From Mycolicibacterium gilvum (GTDB lineage: Bacteria; Actinomycetota; Actinomycetes; Mycobacteriales; Mycobacteriaceae), in the NCBI RefSeq assembly GCF_900454025.1, contig NZ_UGQM01000001.1, forward strand, positions 4,960,001-5,024,000: a stretch of DNA of 64,000 nucleotides, read 5' to 3'. Made by a program: the position numbers and the translations under genes. Shown here piece after piece: positions 51,701 through 56,758 of this stretch. Every line of letters begins with the position of its first letter. Positions within the stretch are counted from its first letter, which is position 1. The notes under the pieces are model-generated. The model did no database searches and had not been told where the DNA came from. It saw nothing but the letters and a program-made list of their open reading frames with translations.

Positions 51701-52454
51701 CGATATCCTGTGTGACCTCGAGCTCGGGCGAGGCGGTCGGGACGACGGTGTCACTGCCGCCTTCTGCGTCAGCGATAGGGACGACGGTTTCGGTAACGAC
51801 AGTCGCAGGTTCGGCGCCGACGTCGATGACCGCCGCCTCGGCGACTGACGATGTCGACTCGTCGGCCTGTTCGGTTGTGGCATCGGTAACCGGTGCCGGA
51901 GCATCCGGAGCACCGTCCGATCCGACTGTTTCTACCGATGGCGCCGGGGCCTCTTCAGGGGAATCCGTGTCCGGTAGCTGCGGAGCGCTTTCGCCATCCT
52001 CGACGTCCTCGCCTTCACCGGCCGAGCCGTCCCCGTCTCCAATGGAGACGTCGTCTTCGGACTCTGAGGGGTCGGCCTCCGTAGCATCTTCTTGTCCGTC
52101 TCCCGGCGAGTCAGAGCCTGACTCTTCCTTCCCGGCTTTCGGTTTTGCACCGACTCGGGTCTCGCCGTTCGCTTCGCCGTCATTGGTGGCATTCGCGGCC
52201 GAAGACGTCGCGGACTCGGTATCCGCGGAGGCCACCCCTGATCCATTGGCGATGGCGAATCCGACCCCGAGCGATATCGCGAGGGCACCGACTCGACCGA
52301 TGTGCAGGCCGGTTGCCGAACGCTTACGCGCATGCTTCGCCGACCTCGACGGACCGTTCTTGTCGACCAGCTCGCGTGCCGCCCAGATACCGGCGTCAAC
52401 GGGTGTGTCGCCGCTCCTGGAGTAGACGCGGTGACGGGTGGGGGTTGCGCACAT
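36714..52454 (-). CDS. Giant secreted repeat protein, 5246 aa, adhesin-like
   Basis: Start at ATG 52454: GGAGGA lies 5 nt upstream, and the 50 codons above it look non-coding. A long basic n-region (1-52) precedes the signal core IGRVGALAISLGVGFAIANGSGVASA (cleavage near 77). An acidic Asp/Glu/Ser linker runs to about 285. A shared module (about 290-415) has LAWVRRQITHTFFNESP and DPNGDPLTFKI. Then come 38 tandem repeats of about 127 residues to the C-terminus. A typical repeat has VPPLVVVSPVATGVAGQPI, VVITDLDSDIESATVTI, VLSWGEVPDGF, FTGAASAAIYQQLLQSV and FSVTDVDGNPSVV. The DLDSD and DVDGN stretches look like calcium sites. Repeats 2-33 are near identical; 1 and 34-38 are diverged. The mature region shows almost no Cys and no sortase motif. 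Predicted stiff extracellular adhesin or matrix fibre. Confidence 0.85.
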   Translation of the reverse strand: MCATPTRHRVYSRSGDTPVDAGIWAARELVDKNGPSRSAKHARKRSATGLHIGRVGALAISLGVGFAIANGSGVASADTESATSSAANATNDGEANGETRVGAKPKAGKEESGSDSPGDGQEDATEADPSESEDDVSIGDGDGSAGEGEDVEDGESAPQLPDTDSPEEAPAPSVETVGSDGAPDAPAPVTDATTEQADESTSSVAEAAVIDVGAEPATVVTETVVPIADAEGGSDTVVPTASPELEVTQDIGAVDVLSAVVSSVLAPLNDPATPARAPWFDGLLAWVRRQITHTFFNESPEWGPVTAQQLLTGQVVVDLNAVDPNGDPLTFKITQPEHGVVLRDPITGNFVYTPTTVVTGAPLIDSFTVVISDSSEHLKGLLGVIQGVLHFLRRASGLAEPDEVTLTIPVTVNPIVELAPVVVVTPVGAGIAGEPITVSPIVVITDLDSEELTSATVTLDDPGPGQILEYGSLPSGVTANYSNGVLTFTGAATLAAYQDLLASVTLTTPTAAIKTVSFRVVDDQNKTSLPTIAVITVVGLPVEVPPLVVVSPVATGVAGQPITISPIVVITDLDSDLESATVTITDPADGDVLSWGEVPDGFDVTTGAGSVTFSGAASAAVYQQILQSVRLTSTGAGLKLVSFAVADVDGNPSVVPAGTVVTVVGLPVEVPPLVVVTPVATGVAGQPITISPIVVITDVDSDIESATVTIADATDGDVLSWGEVPDVFDVTTGAGSVTFSGAASAAVYQQILQSVRLTSASAGLKSVSFSVTDVDGNPSVVPAGTVVTVVGLPVEVPPLVVVTPVATGVAGQPITISPIVIITDVDSDIESATVTITDAADGDVLSWGEVPDGFGVSVGAGSVTFSGAASAAVYQQILQSVRLTSASAGLKSVSFSVTDVDGNPSVVPAGTVVTVVGLPVEVPPLVVVTPVATGVAGQPITISPIVIITDVDSDIESATVTITDAADGDVLSWGEVPDGFDVTTGAGTVTFSGAASAAIYQQLLESVTLTSASAGLKSVLFAVTDVDGNPSVVPAGTVVTVVGLPVEVPPLIVVTPVATGVAGQPITISPIVIITDLDSDIESATVTIADPAEGDVLSWGEIPDDLGVSVGAGSVTFTGAASAQVYQQLLQSVTLTSTAAGLKSVSFSVTDVDGNPSVVPAGTVVTVVGLSVEVPPLVVVSPVATGVAGQPITVTPIVVITDLDSDIESATVTIVDPAEGDVLSWGGLPQGVSTVGFDAESGTVTFTGAASAQVYQQLLQSVMLTSTAAGLKSVSFSVTDVDGNPNVVPAGTVVTVVGLSVEVPPLVVVSPVAAGVVGQPITVSPIVIITDLDSDIESATVTIVDPAEGDVPSWGGLPQGVSTVGFDAESGTVTFTGVASAQVYQQLLQSVMLTSTAAGLKSVSFSVTDVDGNPSVVPAGTVVTVVGLSVEVPPLVVVSPVATGVAGQPITISPIVIITDLDSDIESATVSITDPTDGDVLSWGGLPQGVSTVGFDAESGSVTFTGAASAAIYQQLLQSVTLTSTGAGLKSVSFSVTDVDGNPSVVPAGTVVTVVGLPVEVPPLVVVSPVATGVAGQPITITPIVVITDLDSDIESATVSITDPAEGDVLSWGEVPDGFQVSTGAGTVTFSGAASAAIYQQLLQSVTLTSPSAGLKSVSFVVADVDGNPSVVPAGTVVTVVGLSVEVPPLVVVSPVATGTAGQAITVSPIVVITDLDSDLESATVTIVDPADGDVLSWGGLPQGVSTVGFDAESGSVTFTGAASAAIYQQLLQSVTLTSTGAGLKSVSFSVTDADGNPSVVPAGTVVTVVGLPVEVPPLVVVSPVATGVAGQPITITPIVVITDLDSDLESATVAITDPADGDVLSWDGLPQGVSTVGFDAESGSVTFTGAASAAIYQQLLQSVRLTSTGAGLKSVSFSVTDVDGNPSVVPAGTVVTVVGLPVEVPPLVVVSPVATGVAGQPITVSPIVVITDLDSDIESATVSITDPAEGDVLSWGEVPDGFQVSTGAGTVTFSGAASAAIYQQLLQSVTLTSTAAGLKSVSFSVTDVDGNPSVVPAGTVVTVVGLPVEVPPLVVVSPVATGVAGQPITITPIVVITDLDSDLESATVTITDPADGDVLSWDGLPQGVSTVGFDAESGLVTFTGAASAAIYQQLLQSVTLTSTGAGLKSVSFSVTDVDGNPSVVPAGTVVTVVGLPVEVPPLVVVSPVATGLAGQPITVSPIVVITDLDSDIESATVTITDPADGDVLSWGEIPDDLGVSVGVGSVTFTGAASAAVYQQLLQSVTLTSTAAGLKSVSFSVTDVDGNPSVVPAGTVVTVVGLPVEVPPLVVVSPVATGLAGQPITVSPIVVITDLDSDIESATVTITDPADGDVLSWGEIPDDLGVSVGVGSVTFTGAASAQVYQQLLQSVTLTSTGAGLKSVSFAVADVDGNPSVVPAATVVTVVGLSVEVPPLVVVSPVAAGVVGQPITVSPIVVITDLDSDIESATVTITDPADGDVLSWGEVPDGFDVTTGAGTVTFSGAASAAIYQQLLQSVTLTSTAPGLKSVSFSVTDVDGNPSVVQAATVVTVVGLSVEVPPLVVVSPVAAGVVGQPVTISPIVVITDLDSDIESATVSITDPAEGDVLSWGEVPDGFGVSVGAGSVTFTGAASGAIYQQLLQSVTLTSTAPGLKSVSFSVTDVDGNPSVVQAATVVTVVGLSVEVPPLVVVSPVAAGVVGQPITISPIVVITDLDSDIESATVSITDPADGDVLSWGEVPEGFDVTTGAGTVTFTGAASAAIYQQLLQSVTLTSTAPGLKSASFSVTDVDGNPSVVQAATVVTVVGLSVQVPPLVVVSPVATGVVGQPITISPIVVITDLDSDIESATVSITDATDGDVLSWGEVPDGFGVSVGAGSVTFTGAASAQVYQQLLQSVTLTSTGAGLKSVSFSVTDVDGNPSVVPAGTVVTVVGLSVEVPPLVVVSPVAAGVVGQPVTISPIVVITDLDSDIESATVSITDPAEGDVLSWGEVPDGFGVSVGAGSVTFTGAASGAIYQQLLQSVTLTSTAPGLKSVSFSVTDVDGNPSVVQAATVVTVVGLSVQVPPLVVVSPVAAGVVGQPITVSPIVVITDLDSDIESATVTITDPADGDVLSWGEVPDGFDVTTGAGTVTFSGAASAAIYQQLLQSVTLASTGAGLKSVSFSVTDVDGNPSVVPAATVVTVVGLSVEVPPLVVVSPVATGVAGQPITVSPIVVITDLDSDIESATVTITDPADGDVLSWGEVPDGFGVSVGAGSVTFTGAASAAIYQQLLQSVTLTSTAAGLKSVSFSVTDVDGNPSVVQAATVVTVVGLPEVQIVPVVLVAAAAAGATGQPITVSPIVVITDLDSDIESATVSITDATDGDVLSWGEVPEGFQVTTGAGTVTFTGAASAAIYQQLLQSVTLTSTGAGLKSVSFSVTDVDGNPSVVPAGTVVTVVGLSVEVPPLVVVSPVATGVAGQPITVSPIVVITDLDSDIESATVTVTDPADGDVLSWGEVPDGFDVTTGAGTVTFSGAASAAIYQQLLQSVTLTSTAPGLKSVSFSVTDVDGNPSVVQAATVVTVVGLSVEVPPLVVVSPVAAGVVGQPITISPIVVITDLDSDIESATVSITDPADGDVLSWGEVPEGFDVTTGAGTVTFTGAASAAIYQQLLQSVTLTSTAPGLKSASFSVTDVDGNPSVVQAATVVTVVGLSVQVPPLVVVSPVATGVVGQPITISPIVVITDLDSDIESATVSITDATDGDVLSWGEVPDGFGVSVGAGSVTFTGAASAQVYQQLLQSVTLTSTGAGLKSVSFSVTDVDGNPSVVPAGTVVTVVGLSVEVPPLVVVSPVATGVAGQPITVSPIVVITDLDSDIESATVTITDPADGDVLSWGEVPDGFGVSVGAGSVTFTGAASAAIYQQLLQSVTLTSTAAGLKSVSFSVTDVDGNPSVVQAATVVTVVGLPEVQIVPVVLVAAAAAGATGQPITVSPIVVITDLDSDIESATVSITDATDGDVLSWGEVPEGFQVTTGAGTVTFTGAASAAIYQQLLQSVTLTSTGAGLKSVSFSVTDVDGNPSVVPAGTVVTVVGLSVEVPPLVVVSPVATGVAGQPITVSPIVVITDLDSDIESATVTVTDPADGDVLSWGEVPDGFGVSVGAGSVTFTGAASAAIYQQLLQSVTLTSTAAGLKSVSFSVTDVDGNPSVVQAATVVTVVGLPEVQIVPVVLVAAAAAGATGQPITVSPIVVITDLDSDIESATVSITDATDGDVLSWGEVPEGFQVTTGAGTVTFTGAASAAIYQQLLQSVTLTSTGAGLKSVSFSVTDVDGNPSVVPAGTVVTVVGLSVEVPPLVVVSPVATGVAGQPITISPIVVITDLDSDIESATVTIVDPAEGDVLSWAGLPQGVSTVGYDAQSGSVTFTGAASAQVYQQLLQSVTLTSAAAGLKSVSFSVTDVDGNPSVVQAATVVTVVGLPEVQIVPVVLVAAAAAGTTGQPITVSPIVVITDLDSDIDSATVTVTDPAEGDVLSWGDVPDGFDVTPGAGTVTFTGAASAAVYQQLLQSVTLTSTAPGLKSVSFSVTDVDGNPSVVPAATVVTVIGLSAASPIVLTSVVSVSHTAGGTSTPVDSGIVVLDGDSSMMSGATVTISNPAEGDSLTWGALPDGVSAGYDSGVLTFDGDATVSQYQQLLRTVAFSTSTTALTSIRSILFTVSDSELNTSTPGTVAVAVVSLPVLATPVVVTSVANVTYTSGATETVLDPNLTLLDADSPNISRAVVSIVGGAASGEVLAFTPQSGISGTYDAGVLTFEGTATLSAYQELLRSVTFSTSSGALATIKSVSFVVTDADGKVSGPGLVAVTVVSAPVNVAPLVITSGVNLSYTAGSTAVNVDSGLGLLDLDSSMLKGATVKITGNFSVGDLLSFTAQQGISGSFDADTGTLTFTGDAPVADYQQLLRSVKIATGSAAPATIKTVSFTVTDTQNASSLPGSVAVAVLAAPVNLAPLVTTLLGPIYTAGNTAVAVNPLLTILDLDSSTMQGASVAITDNFATGDVLDFTAVAGIDGNYDSVTGVLTFTGDASTAAYQDLLRSVTFASGPSGSTEIKTITITATDAQGASSPNATALVTQTANSAPILTAPLGGGLLLLGAQVVSPGVVIVDDSSFLDQAVITITNVQSVDKLEFTAVGDITGIYENGVLTLSGEGTVAQYQAAMASVRFSKTGINLLGSRTITMVVRDFQGVYSNTTTGLLTLIL
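36717..51209 (-). repeat. Array of 38 tandem repeats, about 381 bp each
   Basis: I counted 38 units by the recurring end motif VVTVVGL and its variants. Period is 378-387 bp. Exact or near-exact DNA copies recur at distances of 378, 759, 1893 and 2649 bp, all whole multiples of the repeat. Every copy carries variants of GGTGATCACC, a perfect 10-bp palindrome, in the ITDLDSD codons. Copy number in an assembly may be unreliable because of this identity. Confidence 0.9.
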
Positions 52455-52682
52455 AGTGTTCCTCCGTTTGCTGCACCGCATTCCCCCGGACCTGCTCTGG
52501 TTCGCACACACCTGCAGACCGTGCCTGCATGGCGAATCGGGGAAGCTGCACGCGACGGACACGCGCACGATCAAGCAGCGGCCAGCACCGCTCCCCCGAG
52601 CCATTCCTGCACCATCTACTGGTTTGCTGGGTCGATCAGCCCTTCGGCGTCTCGCCCCCGCTAATCAGGAGCCTAGAGCATC

Positions 52683-52726
52683 CCGTGACGTTCACGGTAA
52701 TATTTGCCGGAAATTCCTAAAGTCAA
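52683..52726 (-). promoter_or_regulatory. Candidate promoter and palindromic operator of the giant gene
   Basis: Read leftwards, TTGACT (52726-52721) and TATTAC (52702-52697) are 18 bp apart. A 15-bp palindrome, CCGTGA-CGT-TCACGG (52683-52697), begins at the last base of the -10 box and covers the expected start of transcription. This would give a leader of about 235 nt before ATG 52454. Confidence 0.5.
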
Positions 52727-53311
52727 GATCTAGCTAACCAAACCAATGGCCGCCGAAAGCGATTACGCTGCTAGAAGGGCATTAAATCAGTTGTGTCGGC
52801 AAATATATTGGACGGCTTCGGGCGAACACGCCGAGCTATCGGGTTTGCACGACACCGCTGGTGCGCCGTCATCTGGACATCACTGCACCTCGCCAGATCG
52901 ACGGACGGTGCAGCACTCACCGATGGCGAGAATGGCTGGAGGCATTGCTCTCGGACCACGTCTCGCAGCAGTTCCCGCTCGTTCCCCGATATCCGCCGGT
53001 CGGATCGTCCCCTCGCCGGCGTGCCTGGTGGGTCGGCACCGGAACGTCTTTCCATATCTCAGGGAAGCGAAGGGTCCCCTAATACCACACTTTGCTGGCG
53101 GGGAAGGTTAAGGGCGACGGCGCGGCTTCTGGACCGAACGTGCGTCGAACGTCTCCAGAGACACCAGCACCGCGACCGCCCAGGCCGTTGCTGCGATTCG
53201 CCCCTTCCGGCGTCGCGAATCACCCGTGCTCCAGCAGAAAGGTGCGCATCGATGGGATCGCCGGCGATTCGGACGCGCGGCCTCGACCAGGGCCGCCAGA
53301 TGATTTTGGTT

Positions 53312-53350
53312 TGCTGGACGCACGCCGTCACGTCAAGCGTGCGTCCAGCA
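53312..53350. repeat. 13-bp perfect inverted repeat
   Basis: TGCTGGACGCACG (53312-53324) and CGTGCGTCCAGCA (53338-53350) are exact reverse complements with 13 bp between. There is no T-run on either side. It could be a terminator of the mycobacterial type without a U-tail, an operator, or the mark of a small mobile unit. Confidence 0.65.
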
Positions 53351-53761
53351 CGTAAGAGCTTAGAGCAATAACGCGACCGCGATAGCGTAAAGCGCTCGCA
53401 TATTTGCGTTTGCAAAATTTAGGCTAACTGTGCAGTTGCGGTTCGGGTCCTCAAAGATGCACTACAGCCTGGGGTTCTCCGCCTGTCGAGCAAATCGACG
53501 CCACCGGAAATTTGTCGGCTCGATCCCCGTCACAGTGACCGCTGGACGGGAGGGCCGACGGCGCCTGCCACTCCGCGGGCAACGCTGCGGTGGTTACGCG
53601 GCGGCATCCGGCGGTGCCGGAGTGATCGGCGTCACGGTCGTTGCCCAGAAGGATGTGGCGCCAACGAATTTGCCGACCTCACAACTGGGCGCGTATCTCG
53701 GAGCCGTCATCACGGACGCGTGGACCCCGATCCCACCGACGCACGTGTCAGTATTTGCCTC

Positions 53762-54754
53762 CTACGCCAGCGCGGGCATGATCTCGCGCTCGAACAGTTC
53801 GATGCTCGACCTGTCGTAGGCGGCTTCCGGGAAGTAGCAGATCACGTACTCGCAGCCGAGATCACGCAGGCGTTGCAGGCTCTCCACGAGTTGTTCGGGT
53901 GTACCGCTGCCGGCCTGGGGGGAGTTCATCGCGTTGAGCATCGCGTCGGCAGCGGCCTCCCCGGTCAGGTCACTGATCCGAGAGCGCACACGGGCGAGCC
54001 GGTCTTCGACGTCGGCCTCCGACGTGCCGACGACGGCATTGATGTTGGCCGACCGCACGATCGCGTCGAAATCGGTGCCGACGTCCTTACAGTGTTCAGC
54101 CAGCACCCGTGACTTGTGTTCGAAGCCGTCTGGCTCCGAGGTGAAGTTGGTGTACTGCGCGTACTTCGCCGCGATGCGCAGCGTGACCTTCTCGCCGCCG
54201 CCCGCGATCCAGAGCGGCAGCCCACCGTCCTGCAGCGGACGCGGAGCCACGATCGCACCGTCGACCTGGTAGTGCTTGCCGTCGAAGGACACCACGCCGT
54301 CGCGCCAGGCGTCGCGCATGATCTGGACCCCTTCGTCGAGCCGGGCAAGGCGCGTCCCGGCCGACGGGAACCCGTATCCGTAAGCGCGCCACTCGTGTTC
54401 GTACCATCCGCCGCCGATGCCCATCTGGACCCGGCCACCCGAGATCACGTCGGCCGTCGCGGCGACCTTCGCCAGGTAGGCCGGGTTGCGGTAGCTCATC
54501 GCCGTGCACATCTGCCCCAGCTTGATCCGCGACGTCGTCGCCGCATACGCCGACATCAGCGACCAGGCCTCGTGGGTGGCCTCGTCTGTCGGCACGGGCA
54601 CGGTGTGGAAGTGGTCGTAGACCCACAGGGAGTCCCACGCATCGCCGGCGTCGACGTACGTCGCGAGATCGCTCATCACCCGCCATTGGTCTCGCGGATC
54701 GATTCCGACCAGGTCGAGTCGCCAGCCTTGCGGGATGAAGAGTCCGAAGCGCAT
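53762..54754 (-). CDS. LLM-class F420-dependent oxidoreductase
   Basis: A 330-aa luciferase-like TIM-barrel protein. It starts MRFGLFIPQGWRLDLVGIDPRDQWRVMSDLATYVD, and includes DSLWVYDHFHTVPVP, RIKLGQMCTAMSYRNPAYLAKVAATADVISGGRVQMGIGGGWYEHEWRAYG and PLQDGGLPLWIAGGGEKVTLRIAAKYAQYTNF. These are typical of the mycobacterial F420-dependent group. The substrate cannot be read. The ORF extends 81 codons upstream, but ATG 54754 fits the family start. It is divergent from the neighbouring PNPOx-like gene with 67 bp between. Confidence 0.88.
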   Translation of the reverse strand: MRFGLFIPQGWRLDLVGIDPRDQWRVMSDLATYVDAGDAWDSLWVYDHFHTVPVPTDEATHEAWSLMSAYAATTSRIKLGQMCTAMSYRNPAYLAKVAATADVISGGRVQMGIGGGWYEHEWRAYGYGFPSAGTRLARLDEGVQIMRDAWRDGVVSFDGKHYQVDGAIVAPRPLQDGGLPLWIAGGGEKVTLRIAAKYAQYTNFTSEPDGFEHKSRVLAEHCKDVGTDFDAIVRSANINAVVGTSEADVEDRLARVRSRISDLTGEAAADAMLNAMNSPQAGSGTPEQLVESLQRLRDLGCEYVICYFPEAAYDRSSIELFEREIMPALA

Positions 54755-54821
54755 GAAACCGACTCTAGGTGGCGCTGCCGATCTGCGAAACGTGTCGCCG
54801 CGGCTGGGTAGCGTGCGAGTC

Positions 54822-55247
54822 ATGCCTCTGTCCAAACCGGAACGCGAGGAGTTCCTCGCCGAACCGCACATTGCCGCGCTGTCCGTGGCCAACGGCGCCG
54901 ACCGCGGCCCGCTGACCGTACCCATCTGGTACCAGTACTCCCCCGGTGGCGAACTCTGGTTCACCACCGGCGCCGGTTCCCGCAAGCACCGGCTCATCGA
55001 GGCCGCCGGGTTCGTCTCGCTGATGGTCGAGCGGGTCGAACCCAGCGTGCGCTACGTCGCAGTCGACGGTCCTGTGCTGCGCATCGAGCCCGGCACCGAT
55101 GACCAACTCGTCGAGATGACCAGGCGCTATCTTCCGCCCGAGAAAGTCGACGGCTACCTCGAGTTCGCGCGCCGCGAGCACGGCGAGAGCGTGGCCGTCT
55201 TCGTCGAGGCGGCGCACTGGCTGTCCTCGGACCTCGGCTCGCTCTAG
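54822..55247 (+). CDS. PNPOx-like split-barrel flavin/F420-binding protein
   Basis: A 141-aa protein of the pyridoxamine-oxidase-like fold: PEREEFLAEPHIAALSVANGADRGPLTVPIWYQYSPGGELWFTTGAGSRKHRLIEAAGFVSLMVERVEPSVRYVAVDGPV. In mycobacteria this group includes F420- and FMN-binding reductases; the true PdxH is elsewhere in this window. The stop overlaps the convergent acyl-CoA ligase stop by 4 bp. Its position beside an LLM-class gene suggests F420 use (inference). Confidence 0.82.
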   Translation: MPLSKPEREEFLAEPHIAALSVANGADRGPLTVPIWYQYSPGGELWFTTGAGSRKHRLIEAAGFVSLMVERVEPSVRYVAVDGPVLRIEPGTDDQLVEMTRRYLPPEKVDGYLEFARREHGESVAVFVEAAHWLSSDLGSL

Positions 55248-56743
55248 ACCGCGCCGTAGAGCGCCGCGACGGCGGGCAGGCTCACCTTCAGGGCAGGATT
55301 GCGGGGAAGCGCGTCGACCATGGTGAACGCCACCGGGACGGCGTAGACCGGAAGCTTCTGGCGCACCAGGCTTTTGAGCTCGTCGTCGGACGGGGTGTCC
55401 GCGCCCGGCACGACCTCGATCGCGGCGAAAGGAACCTGGCCGAGCCGGGCGTCGGGGACCCCGACCACGCAGGCGTCGCGCACACCGGGATGCGAGACGA
55501 GCACGCGCCGGACCTCTTCGGGTTGCACCTTGAAACCACCGCGGTTGATCGCGCCGTCGGCGCGGCCGTGCAGGGTGACGAACCCGTCCTCGTCGATGCT
55601 GGCGATGTCGGTGGTGCGGATCCAGTCGGGTCCGAGCGGTCCGACCTTGGCCTCGAGCAGCCCCCGCTCCCCCGCCGGCCGTTCCCGCCCGGTCTCCGCG
55701 TCGACGATGCGCAGTTCGGTGTCAGGAAGTGCGCGGCCTACGCTGTCGCGCTTGGTCTTGCCGAACTCGTCGAGCATCTCCGGAGTCCACGCACACAGCG
55801 ATCCGGCAAATTCCGTTGCACCGTATGCCAATCGGATCGGGATTCGATAGCGGGCCTCGAACTCGTCCCGCGTTTCGGGATCCAGGGGCCCCGAGGCGCT
55901 GATCAGGAACTCCAGGGAAGCGAGATCCTCGGCGGGCACCTGCGCGTCCAGCAGCATCCGGATCACCGCGGGCTGCACCCCGGCGCGGGTCACGCGGTGC
56001 CTCTTCACCGCGTCGACCCATCCCTCCACAGAGAACCGTTCCAGCATCGCGACGCGGCGCCCGTTGTAGAGGCCCGCGATCAACTGGCAGACCCCGATGC
56101 CGCCGAACTGCCAGTATGCGAACTCCGGGGGCGCGTCGCCGTCGGCCTTCTCCCCGGCCGTCACGCTGAACACGGTCCGCTCAAGGACGTGGGTCGCGAT
56201 CGCCTGCCGTTTCGGCGGACCAGTGGTGCCGCTGGTCAAAATCTTCAGCGCGACACCGGGTTCGGCGGGGGCGTGCGCGTGGGAGGAGTTGCGATGTTCC
56301 AGCCGCGGGACCGCGACCACCGGGGGCGTGCCCAGCGAGATAGCCACGCCCGCGGCACCGGTCCGTTCGGCGGCGGCCACCACCGGCTCCGTCCAGTCCT
56401 CGGCGTCAGCCACGACCGCGGCCAGATTCAGCCGCTCGACATCGCCGGCGATGGCGCCGGCGGACTGGAAGGAGTAGATCATCGCGACGGTGCGCCCCGC
56501 GGCCAGGAAGCCGGCGATCGCGGCGGCGTGCGGCAGCCGGTTGCGCACGATGAGGCCGACGGGAGCGTCGCCGGGAACACCGGCGGTCTCCAACAGCGAC
56601 GCGATTGCGGCGCCGTAGGCCACCACCTCATCACCTGTGTACCAGCGTCCGTCGAACTCGATGCACGGTCGGTCGGCATAGCTGTGCAGCGCAGCCGCGA
56701 ACCTTTCGGTAAGCCCTTCGGTCACTCCGCCATTGTGGGGCAT
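55244..56743 (-). CDS. AMP-dependent acyl-CoA synthetase/ligase
   Basis: A 499-aa ANL-superfamily enzyme that activates a carboxylic acid with ATP and CoA. Motifs: P-loop ILTSGTTGPPKR, RLAYGATEFAGSLC, TTDIASIDEDGFVTLHGRADGAINRGGFKVQPEEVRRVL (hinge and A8), and a C-terminal Lys in PRNPALKVSLP. The substrate is not evident. Start is ATG 56743, though a GTG seven codons on (VTEGLTERF) is also possible. It lies 15 bp after the GlxA-type regulator on the same strand, so they may be co-transcribed. Confidence 0.88.
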   Translation of the reverse strand: MPHNGGVTEGLTERFAAALHSYADRPCIEFDGRWYTGDEVVAYGAAIASLLETAGVPGDAPVGLIVRNRLPHAAAIAGFLAAGRTVAMIYSFQSAGAIAGDVERLNLAAVVADAEDWTEPVVAAAERTGAAGVAISLGTPPVVAVPRLEHRNSSHAHAPAEPGVALKILTSGTTGPPKRQAIATHVLERTVFSVTAGEKADGDAPPEFAYWQFGGIGVCQLIAGLYNGRRVAMLERFSVEGWVDAVKRHRVTRAGVQPAVIRMLLDAQVPAEDLASLEFLISASGPLDPETRDEFEARYRIPIRLAYGATEFAGSLCAWTPEMLDEFGKTKRDSVGRALPDTELRIVDAETGRERPAGERGLLEAKVGPLGPDWIRTTDIASIDEDGFVTLHGRADGAINRGGFKVQPEEVRRVLVSHPGVRDACVVGVPDARLGQVPFAAIEVVPGADTPSDDELKSLVRQKLPVYAVPVAFTMVDALPRNPALKVSLPAVAALYGAV

Positions 56744-56758
56744 CGGGCCACGGCGTCG

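Larger units (their letters stand above)
52455..53761. other. 1.3-kb stretch with no convincing gene
   Basis: This holds the leader and promoter of the giant gene (52455-52730) and then about 1 kb, locally AT-richer than the surroundings. Open frames here (for example 52793-53371 and 53430-53819 on plus) have no ribosome-binding site, no domain and unlikely composition. An inverted repeat at 53312-53350 is listed separately. It may be the remnant of degraded genes or a landing site of transferred DNA. Confidence 0.6.

Noticed and set aside
52793-53371. Possible 192-aa gene on the plus strand
   Set aside because: Random-looking Arg/Ser-rich composition, no start signal, no family resemblance.
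53430-53819. Possible 129-aa gene on the plus strand before the LLM-class gene
   Set aside because: No Shine-Dalgarno, no domain, and it runs into the end of the opposite-strand oxidoreductase gene.
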